A stretch of 64,000 nucleotides of DNA from Ustilago trichophora. Its lineage: Eukaryota; Basidiomycota; Ustilaginomycetes; Ustilaginales; Ustilaginaceae. A program made the translations under genes and the position numbers. The stretch is from positions 1,364,001 to 1,428,000 of the forward strand of contig OOIN01000006.1 of assembly GCA_900323505.1 (NCBI GenBank), written 5' to 3'. The notes below the pieces were generated by a model. The model had not been told where the DNA came from, searched no databases, and saw only the letters and a program-made list of their open reading frames with translations. This document shows positions 36,398 to 47,239 of this stretch, piece after piece. The stretch's first letter is position 1, and each line of letters starts with the position of its first letter.

Positions 36398-39184
36398 TTA
36401 GCTAACAGCAGCGTGCCCCTCCCGTCCAGCAACACCCCTCGACAGACTTGTGTTTGTCGAGTCAGCCGTCTGAACAACAGCAGCACCACCCGCACCACCC
36501 GCACCACCCGCAGCATCAATCGCGGCCCTGTCGTTAACCCTATGGCCCGAAGCCTTTCTCTTTGCCCTTCTAGATTCGTATTCGTGCCACTCTCCTTCGA
36601 GGGCCGACAGTAGTCTGGCAGGGAGTTCTGGTTTGGGTTGCTGTTTAAAGTATTCTGACGCCAGAGCCTGTTTCGCTGTCCAACGCTGGCGCGGATCGTA
36701 CGTGAGCAGACCACGGGCGACCTCAAGGGCAGAAGTTGGCAGATGTTTTGAGAATGCGCTTGCGACGTAGTCTTTTGCTCCTGCGTCTGGGCCGTTCGAG
36801 AGTGTGGCGGGCTTCACCATCTCATACCAAGCCAATTTGTCCACATCTGGCCAGTTTTCCTTTGTCACCGGGCCGAGAATGTCGGTGATCGCCTGGACTT
36901 GACCAAGCTCCGTCTCGCTCGTGAAGACGGGTTTCTTCACAAACAGCTCAAGAAAGATACAACCCGCACCCCACATATCTACCTCGGATCCGTACTGCGT
37001 TTCGCCAAACAGCAGCTCCGGAGGGCGATACCATAGCGTCACTACCCTGTTCGTGTAGTCTCCCAGCCGTCTTTTGGCGTAGAACCTTGCCAAGCCGAAA
37101 TCGGCAAGCTTCAATCGTCCCTGGTTGTTGAGCAGGATGTTGGATCCCTTCAAATCGCGATGAAGGACCGCTTTGCGGTGCAAGTAATCGAGCCCAGAAA
37201 AGAGTTGCGATGCGAGCGATTTGAGATGGCCATCGGTGAATTGAACCTGAGGATGGGCGAGGATGCCGTTGAGATCGTGCTCCATGTATTCAAAGACCAT
37301 GTAGATGGATCCACGTGTGACCATCATCTCGTGCAGGCGGACAACGTTCTCGTGACGCAGGGCTTGAAGAAGCTTGATCTCGCGCATGGCGGTCACAGGG
37401 AAGCCGTCTTTCTCGGCGTCCATGCGGATCTTTTTGAGCGCGACCAAAGCGCCGGTTCGCTCAGAGCGTGCTTTGAAGACTTGACCGTACGTGCCTTCGC
37501 CGACTTGGTGGATGCTTTCGTATGCTTCTCCTGGCTCGGCACGCGCAGGCTCGGGGGGTGGAGGTGGTGGTGGCTCGACAACGGGCGATTTGGACCGTCG
37601 GCTGCCTACTCCACTGACTTTGGCAGTGTCACGGCCGTTGCGAGGCGTTGGCTCTCTACGATCTGGACGGGATCCAGGACGCACTGTCTGCCAGCCGCCT
37701 CCGCGCACGCTGCGCTGTTGCGCTTCAGGGTCTTGGCGTCGAGGACCAGTGGGCGGCTGGACGCCGTCGAAGGTCGTTTTGCGCGACAAGACATGGCCAC
37801 GATCCGCTCCATCATCTGCACGGCCATATCGAGGCGGTGTTCGCGCTCTGCGGTCATCGGGAGACCGTCTTCGCTCGCGAAGAGGCTCCGCTTGGCGGTG
37901 ATCTCGTCGTTGCCGGTCGTCAGCTGAAGTGTCGACGTCTCGATCGCGATCATTACGTGTGCGAGGGCTGTCACTGTTGTTTTCATCGTTGGTCATACTC
38001 CAGCGAGCTGGCCTGTTACGCGGTTGATCACGGTCGCTGTCACGCTGACCATCTCGATCCCATGCAGCGCGCTTGAAAGGTTCTTGATCGCGATCCCTTC
38101 GACGAGACCGATTCGAGGCATCAGAGAATGCAGGGGAGGGTGAGCGACGTCTGCGTGTTGCTACGGCTATCTGACCTTCCCGAGCAGACAGACGAGAGTT
38201 TTGTTCTGACTCGTCATGCTGCGCTCTGGGACCCCTTGCTGAGCGCCAAGTTCCTGTTGATGACGTGTTGCGGTCATCCAAGGCGTATCTATCCGTAGAC
38301 CGTGGCACCGGAGATCTGCGGCGCTCGTTGCGGTCGTATCTGTCAGATATTGGACTAGGCGAGCGTTGTGATGTACGAGTCCGGTCGGTACGAGAGGGTC
38401 GAACATCACGATCACGAGCATCTTGCTCAGTAGCAGCTCGGAGGTGGTGACGATCGCGAAACGGAGAGCTAGACCGATCACGGTAGCGTCTAGAATCTCC
38501 ATCACGCCTGCGTGGTGAGGTAGGTATGTCGTTTCGGGAAGCTGGGCCCCTGTGTCGATCTCTGGAATGTGTAGAGCTCGAAGCATCGTCTACACGTCGA
38601 CCAGTATCATCGTACTGGCCTCTTGGTGCGAGCTTGGTGCCACTGCGCCTTGGTTGCTCGTATGCTCCAGTTCGGCTCGTATCACCTTCCAGTCGTGAGC
38701 GTAAGGAGCTCTCTGGTCGGGGACGGGTTGAGCCATTAGTGTCGTCTGTGCGGCGTGCGAGTCGGTCAAAAAGATCTGGACTGCGAGCTCTTCGAGGCCT
38801 GTCGTCACTGTCCTTTGCTGGTTGTGTCGGAGGAGAAGAGCCGCGTTGTGTGGCGGCGATACCGCGGATTGTAAGAGCGAGCATGGCAGTGTCTGTCGGG
38901 CGTGACGAAGACGACAGAGACGCATTGTTATCTCGGTCATTCGCTCGATCGGCAGCGCTATCGTAACGCCGCTCGACCCTGTCATCGAGTCGACGCGACT
39001 TGTTTGGAGGTTCTGAGCGGTCCCCATTCCAGTTCGGACGTGGTGAGCGCCTGAATGTTTGTGATGTTCTTGCCGAGTCGCCTTGCCTGTCATAGTCGAT
39101 GGCTGAGCTGCGGGACGCCGACGCAGGGGCCGAGTCATGGTCACCGTCTCCGTTGCGCCGTGTTTGCCATCGTTCTGACGGCAT
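36398..39184 (-). CDS. CTK1: Cyclin-dependent kinase of the Ctk1/CDK12 type (RNA polymerase II CTD kinase)
   Basis: Kinases of this group phosphorylate Ser2 of the RNA polymerase II C-terminal repeats during elongation. The protein has 928 residues. The first ~540 are Arg/Ser/Asp-rich (many SP, RSP and RD dipeptides), like the RS-type N-terminus of CDK12/13. The kinase domain spans about 555-846: GEGTYGQV at 562-569, Lys584 in VALKK, HRDLKGSN with Asp677, DFG at Asp695, T-loop Thr711 in YTNRVVTLWYRPPE. FPVTAMREI is a variant of the PSTAIRE/PITAIRE cyclin-binding helix. The block ENWPDVDKL and the following MVKP resemble Ctk1/CDK12 more than Bur1/CDK9. The C-terminus has Gly/Ala repeats (AAGGAGGAGGAA). 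ATG 39184 is the first in frame, with a stop 11 codons upstream. Bur1/CDK9 remains the main alternative. Confidence 0.85.
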   Translation of the reverse strand: MPSERWQTRRNGDGDHDSAPASASRSSAIDYDRQGDSARTSQTFRRSPRPNWNGDRSEPPNKSRRLDDRVERRYDSAADRANDRDNNASLSSSSRPTDTAMLALTIRGIAATQRGSSPPTQPAKDSDDRPRRARSPDLFDRLARRTDDTNGSTRPRPESSLRSRLEGDTSRTGAYEQPRRSGTKLAPRGQYDDTGRRVDDASSSTHSRDRHRGPASRNDIPTSPRRRDGDSRRYRDRSSSPFRDRHHLRAATEQDARDRDVRPSRTDRTRTSQRSPSPISDRYDRNERRRSPVPRSTDRYALDDRNTSSTGTWRSARGPRAQHDESEQNSRLSAREGQIAVATRRRRSPSPAFSDASNRSRRRDRDQEPFKRAAWDRDGQRDSDRDQPRNRPARWSMTNDENNSDSPRTRNDRDRDVDTSADDRQRRDHRQAEPLRERRRSPDDRRARTPPRYGRADDGADRGHVLSRKTTFDGVQPPTGPRRQDPEAQQRSVRGGGWQTVRPGSRPDRREPTPRNGRDTAKVSGVGSRRSKSPVVEPPPPPPPEPARAEPGEAYESIHQVGEGTYGQVFKARSERTGALVALKKIRMDAEKDGFPVTAMREIKLLQALRHENVVRLHEMMVTRGSIYMVFEYMEHDLNGILAHPQVQFTDGHLKSLASQLFSGLDYLHRKAVLHRDLKGSNILLNNQGRLKLADFGLARFYAKRRLGDYTNRVVTLWYRPPELLFGETQYGSEVDMWGAGCIFLELFVKKPVFTSETELGQVQAITDILGPVTKENWPDVDKLAWYEMVKPATLSNGPDAGAKDYVASAFSKHLPTSALEVARGLLTYDPRQRWTAKQALASEYFKQQPKPELPARLLSALEGEWHEYESRRAKRKASGHRVNDRAAIDAAGGAGGAGGAAVVQTADSTNTSLSRGVAGREGHAAVS

Positions 39185-39859
39185 CCTCCAAGGTTGGAGG
39201 TCAAGATGCAATTACTAGCCCCGTGTTTGTGCTTGGGGCTCAGTACAGTGATGAAGGGTGTGATGAAGGGTGTTGGCTGGTCGGCCCTTTGACAAAGCGT
39301 TGGAATTGTGTTGCGTTGGCTTGGTGGAGAAATTATTCCAAGAGCCGTGCTTCTGATTAACACGCGACCTTTTCGACACTTCCAGCTTCCGAGAAAGTGA
39401 TTCCAGACCACCTTCTCCCCAACTCTCACCTTCTTCCTCTTTCTCAAATGGCTCGAGCGACACACAAGTATAGGCTAGCTGTATGTCCAAACGATATGGT
39501 GTGCTTCATTTGGCAGTACTCTGAGCCCAGCTGGAGAGATTGCAGGCTGCTGAGCCCCTTCCGTGACTGAACGGAGACACGCACGGCCTTTTTGGCGACT
39601 GTGCAGAGTTACTGCATGAAATGCATCCGTCTCTCTCGTTCCTCTCGTTTCTCTCTCCACGAGGGTCCAGACGAGATAACACCAAAGTCGTTTCATTCTG
39701 AGCTCGACAGGAACTATGTTCCAGCATTGTTCCGAGCTGAAATCGGCACACACCCATGCAAAATGTTTCTGAGCTATGAGAGGATTTTCAACAAATTGCC
39801 TATCTACTAACAAACGAACAAGAAGTGAAGGGATACTACTTTCCAACGCCGAGGCCAAC
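39185..39859. other. Intergenic region between CTK1-like start and complex I 49-kDa stop
   Basis: This 675-nt region lies between two minus-strand genes and should contain the kinase promoter and the complex I gene 3' UTR. I see nothing else. Confidence 0.5.
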
Positions 39860-41437
39860 TTAACGGTCAACCTCACCGAACACCAAGTCGAGGGTACCAA
39901 TGATAGCGACCATGTCGGGAAGGTAGTGGTGGCGGGCCATGAAATCGGCACCTGCCAAGTGGGCGAAACCGGGAGCACGGATCTTGCATCGGTATGGGCG
40001 GTTGGTACCATCGGAAACCAAGTAGACACCCATCTCACCCTTGGGAGCCTCGATGGCCGAGTAGGTCTCGCCGGGTGGTACGGCGTAACCCTCAGAGAAG
40101 AGCTTGAAGTGGTGGATGAGCGATTCCATACTCTCCTTCATGGTGGCACGCGGTGGGGGTACGAGCTTGTGGTCGTCGACCTTGATCTGTCCGGCGGGCA
40201 TCTTGTTCAAGCACTGCTCGATGATGCGGAGCGACTGACGGAACTCTTCAACACGGCAGAGGTATCGGTCGTAGCAATCTCCGTTCTTGCCGACGGGGAC
40301 GTCGAACTCGACCTGGTCGTAAGCATCGTAAGGAGCGACCTTGCGGATATCCCAAGGAATACCGGAACCTCGGAGCATGACACCCGAGAAGCCGTAGTCG
40401 AGAGCCTCCTGAGCAGTGACCTTGCCAATGCCGATGGTTCGGCCCTTCCAGATACGGTTGCCGGTGACGACCTCCTCGATCTCATCTACACGCGAGCTGA
40501 ACTGGGTGGCCCACTTGTAGATGTCGTCCAACAAGCCAGGGGGAAGGTCGTAGGCGACACCACCGGGGCGAACGTAGGCGGCGTGAAGACGGGCACCCGA
40601 GACACGCTCGTAGAACTCCATGAGCTTCTCTCGCTCCTCGAAACCCCACAAGAAGGGGGTGAGACCACCAACATCCATGACGTGGGTGAGAATAGCCATG
40701 CAGTGGTTGAGGATACGGGTAATCTCTCCGAACATGGTACGAATCCACTTGGCCCTCTCGGGGACCTCGATGTTGAGGAGCTTCTCAACAGCACGCGAGT
40801 AGCAGAGCTCGTTGGTCATCATGGAAACATAGTCGAGTCGGTCAAAGTAAGGAAGGGCCTGAGTGTAGGTCTTGTACTCGATAAGCTTTTCGGTACCTCG
40901 GTGCAAGAGACCGACGTGAGGCTGCAATAAGAAGCAAAAAGGGCGAAGCAGTCAGCATTTCTGAGCGTGGACATCATGACAAGGATTGAAAACGGATGGG
41001 GGCGGGCAAGAACGACTCTGGCGCTTGCATGTATGTCGAAGTCGAGATTGCAGATTGTAGAATGCATGAAGGGCGCGGACACTCACGTCAGTTCGCAAAA
41101 CCTCTTCTCCGTTGAGCTCGAGAATCAAACGCAACACACCGTGGGCGGCAGGGTGCTGGGGACCAAAGTTGACGGTAAAGTGACGGAGCGAGCGGTCCTT
41201 CCTGGTACCACCCTCGCGGAGAATTTCCTGTGCGCTCTTGTCGTGAAGCTCTTCGACCGTGTAGGCCGAGGTGGCGGGCGAGGTGGGCACGGCCTTGACC
41301 TGAGGACGGGCATCCTGGGCCTCAGTGGCAAGCGATCGGCGGGCGGATGTAGAGAGAAGTCGGCTGGATGACGATGGCGCGCTAGATCGGTAAAGCTGTG
41401 CAGCCGGTCGAACGGCGCGGAAGAGGGAAGGCGCCAT
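39860..41437 (-). CDS. nuo-49: NADH:ubiquinone oxidoreductase 49-kDa subunit (NDUFS2/NUO-49)
   Basis: This core subunit of mitochondrial complex I helps form the ubiquinone site at the foot of the peripheral arm. Exon 1 (41087-41437) and exon 2 (39860-40921) join in phase 0 across a 165-nt intron to give 470 residues, the family length. The first ~40 residues (Arg/Ser/Ala-rich, with [11 protein letters not shown]) form a mitochondrial presequence. Mature sequence follows: [19 protein letters not shown], then ...[23 protein letters not shown] across the splice site. The C-terminus ends [14 protein letters not shown], as in other family members. The quinone-site HPAAHG and the HRGTEK block are intact. 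Its presence indicates a respiring fungus with complex I, unlike Saccharomyces. Confidence 0.96.
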
Positions 41438-42159
41438 TGTGTAAAGTATGCAAGGTGCAGCTAGGAAACGGGTGGCGAGGTGTCCAAGTGTTGAAATGAC
41501 GATGCTGTCCTTGCGCTTCCAAGTACCGGTTGTGCAAGTGTCGAATTGGTCGTCAGAGGTAGAGACTGATCACCACACCAAGCAAAGGTAGAGAGAGAGA
41601 GGGGATATCGTGGTGGTGGAGGAGTTGACGATAACTGACCAATGAATATCGAGTAGAGACGATGGTTTCCTCTATTCTGAACTGTTCTGTTCTGGCTGGA
41701 TAACTGTGACAAAGGCGCCTTTACGACACACTCCCTCTCTTCTTGTCTGCGATGAATATGAATTCCAGCTTTTGCCTTTCTCAAAAGGGCGAAGGACCTT
41801 CCGATCATTTCTAATCAGCCTTTGGCTACCAGTCGCGAGTCTGAATACAATTGGACAAGCGGGGTGAATCCAATTTTGGGCTCCTCGTCCAAGATTCTGA
41901 ATTGCCTCGCACTGAATTTCTATTTTGCTTCGCGTGTCTAAGAGACACAGAGAGCGCGCCAGTCTTGACCTTGGCTAAGCATTCTGGCTTCAGCTTCTCG
42001 CACGAAAGCTCAATCACCTTGTCGGCTTCGATTGACATCCTCCCTCCATCCCTCACACCAAGTATAGAGTCTGACTTGGCTTGCTTGTCACAAAGGTTAT
42101 AACGAGAATTACGCTATCGGTTCGGGCGCAGAACAAACAAAGTTTGTGAGTGTGGGTGT
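41438..42159. other. Intergenic region upstream of the complex I 49-kDa gene
   Basis: This 722-nt region between two minus-strand genes should contain the complex I gene promoter and the exchanger 3' UTR. No coding or structural feature is evident. Confidence 0.5.
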
Positions 42160-45100
42160 CTAATATACAGTATGACCTCGAACCCAAAAGATCTCGGTGA
42201 GCAGATTGAGCGTCATGATGAGCACGTATGCAGCAATGAGCGACAGCCCGATAGGTCGTGTCAGCTCAAAGTTGTTCATCGGTACCGCGATGAGCGTTCC
42301 GATCAGGATGAGCAGCAGACCCAGTCCTGACACCAGCAGTGTCGGATTAAAGTCAATCGGGTAGATACCGGGCGTGGCGCTGTGGCTCCAGTGACCCTGG
42401 CCACCATTCGATCCCGAAAGCAACCACGTGCCAGAGATACCGATGCCCAGAAGCAGATTGAGCATCGGTCCAGCAAAACAGGCGCTGATGGCCATCACAG
42501 GATGTCCCAGTCTCGCAATGGTAATATTGGCGACAAGGTCTCCAAGCGAGTTGCCTACCGCAAAGACGGTGAGACCAAGAATGGCGTCAGATAGACCAAC
42601 GATGATGCCCACTGTTTGCAAGATCGACACAACCTCGTCGACGATGGACATGATCCACATGACGGATACGATGAATCCCATCGAGCAGCGGATCATGGCA
42701 AACGTCGATATGGTACGGTCCGAGTACCTCGCTTTGCCGGCATCCTTACGCCTCATGGCCCAGAATGACAACAAGGCCGTCACCACGCCGGCAGCCGCAG
42801 CCACGGCCACTTTGAGCCCAAGTCGTGGAGCGCCTGAAGAAGAGACGATCGCCCACGTCACGAATGTTGGGGCACTAACGCACTGGCAGAGAATGAGGAA
42901 GCGTCGAATCGAACGTCTCATCTCTTGGTCCTCGGCCTCGCAGCTCTCGTGACTTGTGCAGCTTGCTTCATCCGAACGCGACTGTTGATCGAGTGGTGGC
43001 GGTGACTGTGCCGAATGCAAGCGCAGCACGCCTTCACGGTCACTGTGACCGCTTCCCAGCGAGAGAGGAGAACCACCCATCGATGGCAAATGCCGCAGTG
43101 CCGATGCGATGTCCCGGTCTCGCTGCGTGTTGGCCTCACGTTCGGCATCCTCCATGGCATCGGCTCGCTCTTCTACGCTCCAGGCTTGCGTGTCTGATGA
43201 TGGGGAAGCACCAAGATCTATGATGGGGTCGTCGTCTTCTGCATCATCAGCCCGAAGTTGCGCCTCGTCTCCTTCGAGACGCACTGCGCCAATTCCATCA
43301 GCTTCTGTCACATCATTCTCGCGCTCGGCGCGCTCAGCTTCGTCATCGACCACTGGAAGCGTCAGGTTGAGCAGCAAGATTGCCGGCGATGTTGCGATAC
43401 TCACCGCAGCGCCTAGCATCGACTTGGCGTGCAGATGGCGTAGCGATGGGAAGAGAGCGTTGAAGATGACTCGCACCTTCCAGCTGACAAGTTCGGTAGC
43501 AGAACGCTGCGGACGGATGCGTCTCTGGCTCGAGAACGTGTCGAATCGATCCTTGTTGGTTGGAGTGCTGGATATTTCGTAGCTCGCTTGTCCTTGGATC
43601 GCAGCGCGCTTGCGAGCTTGCATGCTCCGCCTTGCTTCTTCGCTGCGGGCCGCTTTCGTATTCCATTGGGGGATCTGAAGACGCGGCAAAGATTTGCGTA
43701 GCTCCGTCTCATGCAGGGGATCCTGTCGAGGCGCGTCGTCCAGCGGAAGCGCAGGCGAGACGAGCGGCTCACAAGCATCGTCGGGCAGATGTTCCCTCCA
43801 CGGATCGTCGACGCTGCCTGCATTGACGCTCGTATTCGCTTTGCTCTGAGATGCTTGGGAGGGGCCGCGACGGTCTGGTGAAAAGTCGACGCTGTCTTGT
43901 GCTCCAAACGTCTTGCGTCGGTGGCCCGAGCTTGTCGAGGCGCTTCGTGCCAAGCCTACCCCCTGTCCGACGACAGGGCCCAAGCTGAGCACCCGGTTGT
44001 GTCCGGCGCGGTGACGCTCAATAGGACTTCCAGTGCCTGTCGTGCGAACCTCTCCGGAAGTGCTTCTGGACATGTGCGAGGTGGTATTATGATGGTGATG
44101 ATGCGGCAGAAATCGTTCGGGATCCCAGCTTTGGAAAATCTCTTGCGAGCGATCAGCAATGGCCTCACGACGCAGGCTTTGCACCACATCGCGGAACTCG
44201 ATGGCAGAGAGTAGTGAATGGCGAGGAACCAAGTTCGGACGCACGCTTAGTGGCGTCTTGAGAGCGCCACGCGACGCCGTGGACCCGGGAGTGTGGATAG
44301 AAGGTGCACGGCTACCGTTGCGAGAGGCATCTGGCGTTGAAGCACCGCTGCGAGGAGCTCTCTGGTTAGCCCAATCCTCGAAGGGGTCAAAGTCGGGATC
44401 GTACTCGGACGGGCTGGGTAGACGTTGTGAGCCGACCAAGGTGGATCGAGTAAGAAGCCGGCTATGGTCGAGATCCTGACCTGATCGACCGCTATTGCGA
44501 CTCGAAATGGATCGATTGTCGGCCTGGCTGTCAAACTCCTCCCTTGCTGCCTCCAGCCTCCGCCGTTGCCTGCGCCGACGCTCTTGCCACCATGAGCCGA
44601 TGATGACGGTGGTTGCATAGAGGACGTAGAGGCAGATAAGGGCGATGGTCTCGATGCGTCTCAGCTTTCCATCGAACAGGAAGGTTAGGGTCAAGGCGAC
44701 GGCAACGGTAAAGAATCCGACGTCACGGCAGAAAGGCCAGGGCTTGACCTTGAACGGCGCAATGAGCATCATGGAGCCCGAGATGACCGAGACAATGAAA
44801 GACGCAGCTCCAAGAAGCTCGCCAATCGCCAATGAGCCTGAGTCGGACTTCATAGCGCCAAAAGTGGAAAAAACGTCGGGAGAGCCATTACCGAAGGCGA
44901 GGAAGGTGACGCCGGCTGTGCTTTCGTTGAGACCAAGGCGTGAGGCGATCGTGCTGAGATTCGGGCAGAAGAAGTCACTTGCGACGACGCCGACCCAGCT
45001 GAAGAGGAAGAGCATCCAGACGAGGATGCAAACGAGGCGTATGAAGCGTAGTGCAGATAGTCCTGGGTGCCAGCGAGACTTTGGCGGAGGTTCGGACGGC

Positions 45101-45558
45101 TTTCCATGCTCGAGCTCGCTATCGGCAACACCAGCGCAGTAGTAGAAGCGGAGATAGTCAAAGTGGCCTGAAGCAGCGCAGTGATCAATGACATGGCTAC
45201 AAACGTGCTTTGGTGATCGTTCAACAGGGATGGGCTGACAAGTGGGCGCTTGTGGCTCGTCGTGAGGCTCTTGTGAGGGCGGGGTTGGTTCGGGTGTATG
45301 CGACGTTGATGTGTGATGCTTCTTGTTTGACGTGGTGGATGTCGATGCTGGTGCTGCCGTGGTGGTACTTGAGGCATGTTTGAGCAGTTCAAACGATGGA
45401 GGCTCTTGTCGTTTGAACCAAGCAGCGGCAGCAGGTGCTGCTGAAGGAGGGACGAGATTTGTCTGGAGGCGTTGGCTGCCTCGGAAGCAGACGATCTGCA
45501 CCACGATTAGAAAGGCGAAGACGACCCAAGCATCCTTGCGGTGGCGTATGCCAGCCAT
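42160..45558 (-). CDS. CaCA-superfamily cation/Ca2+ exchanger (NCLX/CCX type)
   Basis: This is a membrane cation/Ca2+ antiporter, probably of an internal membrane. The 1132-residue protein has both signature alpha repeats: alpha-1 at about 213-235 (GVTFLAFGNGSPDVFS) and alpha-2 at about 988-1035 (GLTVFAVGNSLGDLVAN, then CFAGPMLNLLLGIGISG). A hydrophobic segment at 10-25 and a Cys-containing, Thr/Pro-rich lumenal stretch precede the first transmembrane cluster. A cytosolic loop of roughly 450-500 residues, rich in Ser/Arg/Asp, separates the two halves, much longer than in typical NCLX. The motifs match the CCX/NCLX branch (yeast YDL206W, human SLC8B1) rather than CAX proteins. The frame is open for 47 codons upstream without an ATG, and a CTTACAG there could be an acceptor, so an upstream exon is possible. 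Ion specificity cannot be read from sequence. Confidence 0.88.
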   Translation of the reverse strand: MAGIRHRKDAWVVFAFLIVVQIVCFRGSQRLQTNLVPPSAAPAAAAWFKRQEPPSFELLKHASSTTTAAPASTSTTSNKKHHTSTSHTPEPTPPSQEPHDEPQAPTCQPIPVERSPKHVCSHVIDHCAASGHFDYLRFYYCAGVADSELEHGKPSEPPPKSRWHPGLSALRFIRLVCILVWMLFLFSWVGVVASDFFCPNLSTIASRLGLNESTAGVTFLAFGNGSPDVFSTFGAMKSDSGSLAIGELLGAASFIVSVISGSMMLIAPFKVKPWPFCRDVGFFTVAVALTLTFLFDGKLRRIETIALICLYVLYATTVIIGSWWQERRRRQRRRLEAAREEFDSQADNRSISSRNSGRSGQDLDHSRLLTRSTLVGSQRLPSPSEYDPDFDPFEDWANQRAPRSGASTPDASRNGSRAPSIHTPGSTASRGALKTPLSVRPNLVPRHSLLSAIEFRDVVQSLRREAIADRSQEIFQSWDPERFLPHHHHHNTTSHMSRSTSGEVRTTGTGSPIERHRAGHNRVLSLGPVVGQGVGLARSASTSSGHRRKTFGAQDSVDFSPDRRGPSQASQSKANTSVNAGSVDDPWREHLPDDACEPLVSPALPLDDAPRQDPLHETELRKSLPRLQIPQWNTKAARSEEARRSMQARKRAAIQGQASYEISSTPTNKDRFDTFSSQRRIRPQRSATELVSWKVRVIFNALFPSLRHLHAKSMLGAAVSIATSPAILLLNLTLPVVDDEAERAERENDVTEADGIGAVRLEGDEAQLRADDAEDDDPIIDLGASPSSDTQAWSVEERADAMEDAEREANTQRDRDIASALRHLPSMGGSPLSLGSGHSDREGVLRLHSAQSPPPLDQQSRSDEASCTSHESCEAEDQEMRRSIRRFLILCQCVSAPTFVTWAIVSSSGAPRLGLKVAVAAAAGVVTALLSFWAMRRKDAGKARYSDRTISTFAMIRCSMGFIVSVMWIMSIVDEVVSILQTVGIIVGLSDAILGLTVFAVGNSLGDLVANITIARLGHPVMAISACFAGPMLNLLLGIGISGTWLLSGSNGGQGHWSHSATPGIYPIDFNPTLLVSGLGLLLILIGTLIAVPMNNFELTRPIGLSLIAAYVLIMTLNLLTEIFWVRGHTVY

Positions 45559-46042
45559 GTTTGGCTTCCACAACGTCAGAAGAGATGACGAAGGGCCTGG
45601 CGTAGGTGAGAAAGTGTGATGACGATGTAGAAGTCGTGAGGAAAGGGACAGGGGGCCTGACCGACGAGTGAGATTCTGTGTATCTGTAAGCGAGAACACA
45701 GCCGGAGAGCAGTCAAAATGAATTCCGGAGCGGAAGGAGTGTGGAGAAATCTTCTCAACATGTTAGATTCGGTGATATTCTGCCGAAATGTGCGCGACGT
45801 GCTCATCGTCATCGTTCTCATGTGCCACAGACAGGTAATGAAGGTAATGACACTGGGTAACGATGTTGATATTTGCAAGCTATTATACGAGTACAAGGAG
45901 ATCACGTTGTGCAACTCTCGAAAATGAGGAATCAGAGACACACAAGCGATGGGATTGAAGAAGAACTTCGGAGATGTGCGTTGCGCATCCTCATCATAAA
46001 CGTGAATGGCGAGATATACTAAATTGATCAATCGTGAATGAT
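45559..46042. other. Intergenic region between exchanger and aldo-keto reductase
   Basis: This 484-nt gap lies between two minus-strand genes: the exchanger promoter and the reductase 3' flank. No feature is identified. Confidence 0.5.
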
Positions 46043-47239
46043 TTAGGACGAGGACATCTGGAGCTTGTTTCCAGACAAGCCACCAGAGCCGGAAGAGCGA
46101 CGGGAGCCGGGGCGGGTTCCACCGGGCGATGGTGGCTGAGATGTGCCGGCAGGGCCCAACTTTCCAACCTTGAGGCCTTCGTCCAACGACGAAAGCAGCT
46201 CCATATCATCATTGTCCAGCTGGAAGTCGAACAGCTGGGCATTGGATTCAATACGGTGCTTGGTGAGACTCTTGGGGAGGATGATATTTCCTAGGTTCAG
46301 ACCCCACTTCAAGAGGATTCTGCGACGGTTTGAAGCGTGAATGGATGGATGGGTCGCGAGAACGGCTAGATCAGTATTTTGGCCCTACAAAAGTGCGATT
46401 GAAAACGTTTTCGACGCAGCTCTTGTCGAGCAGACATGAGAAGTTACTTACTGTGCAGGGGTCTTGCCGTGCTTGGTGGCGATTGCTTTGATCTCGGGGC
46501 GGTCGAGAGCCTGACCCTGGGCCATGGGCGAGTAAGCCTGGATGTGGATGCCACGCTCGATGCAAGCCTCGCGGAGCTCCTCGTGGGCGAAGAAGGGGTG
46601 GGACTCGATCTGGTTGACGGCGGGCTTGATGCGGCAGTTGGCAAGGAGGTGGTCGAGCTCCTCGACGTCAAAGTTGGAGACACCGATGGTCTTGATCTTG
46701 CCGGCGTCGACGGCCTCCTCAAGGGCCCTCCAGGCCTCGAGACGCTTCTCGGGGCCCATGGTACCGGGCGAGTGCATGAGGTACATGTCCATGTAGTCGA
46801 CGTTGAGCTTCTTGAGCGAGTCCTCGATGGCGGCGGCGGCCTTGTCGTGATCAGCGTCCCAGAGCTTGGAGGTGATGAAGATCTCGGAGCGGGGGACGTT
46901 GTTTTCCTTGGTCCACTCGGCGAGGGCACGGCCGACAGACTCCTCGTTCATGTAACGAGCAGCTGCGATGCGGGAAGAAACGAGCAGAGGTCAGCATGCT
47001 GCAAGATGGTAGCACGAGCTGGAATGGTATCAGCGGGAACTTGGAATTTGGAACTTACCAGAGTCGATGTGACGGTAGCCGGCGTCGAAAGCCCACTTGC
47101 AGGCGTTCTCGGTGGAGCCATCGTTGGGGGCCTTGTAGACACCGAGGGCGACCTGGGGGATCTCCTGGCCGTTGTTGAGCTTGACGCGCTGGGTGGAAAT
47201 GTTTCCGGCGATGATTCCGCTAGCAGTAGCCTTGGACAT
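46043..47239 (-). CDS. Aldo-keto reductase (NADPH-dependent)
   Basis: This is a cytosolic oxidoreductase of the AKR superfamily that reduces carbonyls to alcohols; the substrate is unknown. Three exons, 47059-47239, 46452-46962 and 46043-46319, join in frame to give 322 residues, a typical length. Introns are 96 and 132 nt. The catalytic tetrad is complete: Asp59 (GYRHIDSA), Tyr64 (ARYMNEES), Lys93 (ITSKLW) and His124 (YLMHSPG). The cofactor-site blocks GVSNFDVEELDHLL and ILPKSLTKHRI are present. The C-terminal ~40 residues are Gly/Ser/Pro-rich (GPAGTSQPPSPGG...), not the usual AKR end, and look disordered. Strong codon bias suggests substantial expression. It resembles the yeast Gcy1/Ypr1 and Gre3-like reductases, but sequence alone does not fix the subgroup. 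Confidence 0.9.

Noticed and set aside
39776..40930. 384-codon plus-strand frame antisense to the complex I 49-kDa gene
   Set aside because: Same artefact of codon bias. The minus strand is unmistakably NDUFS2.
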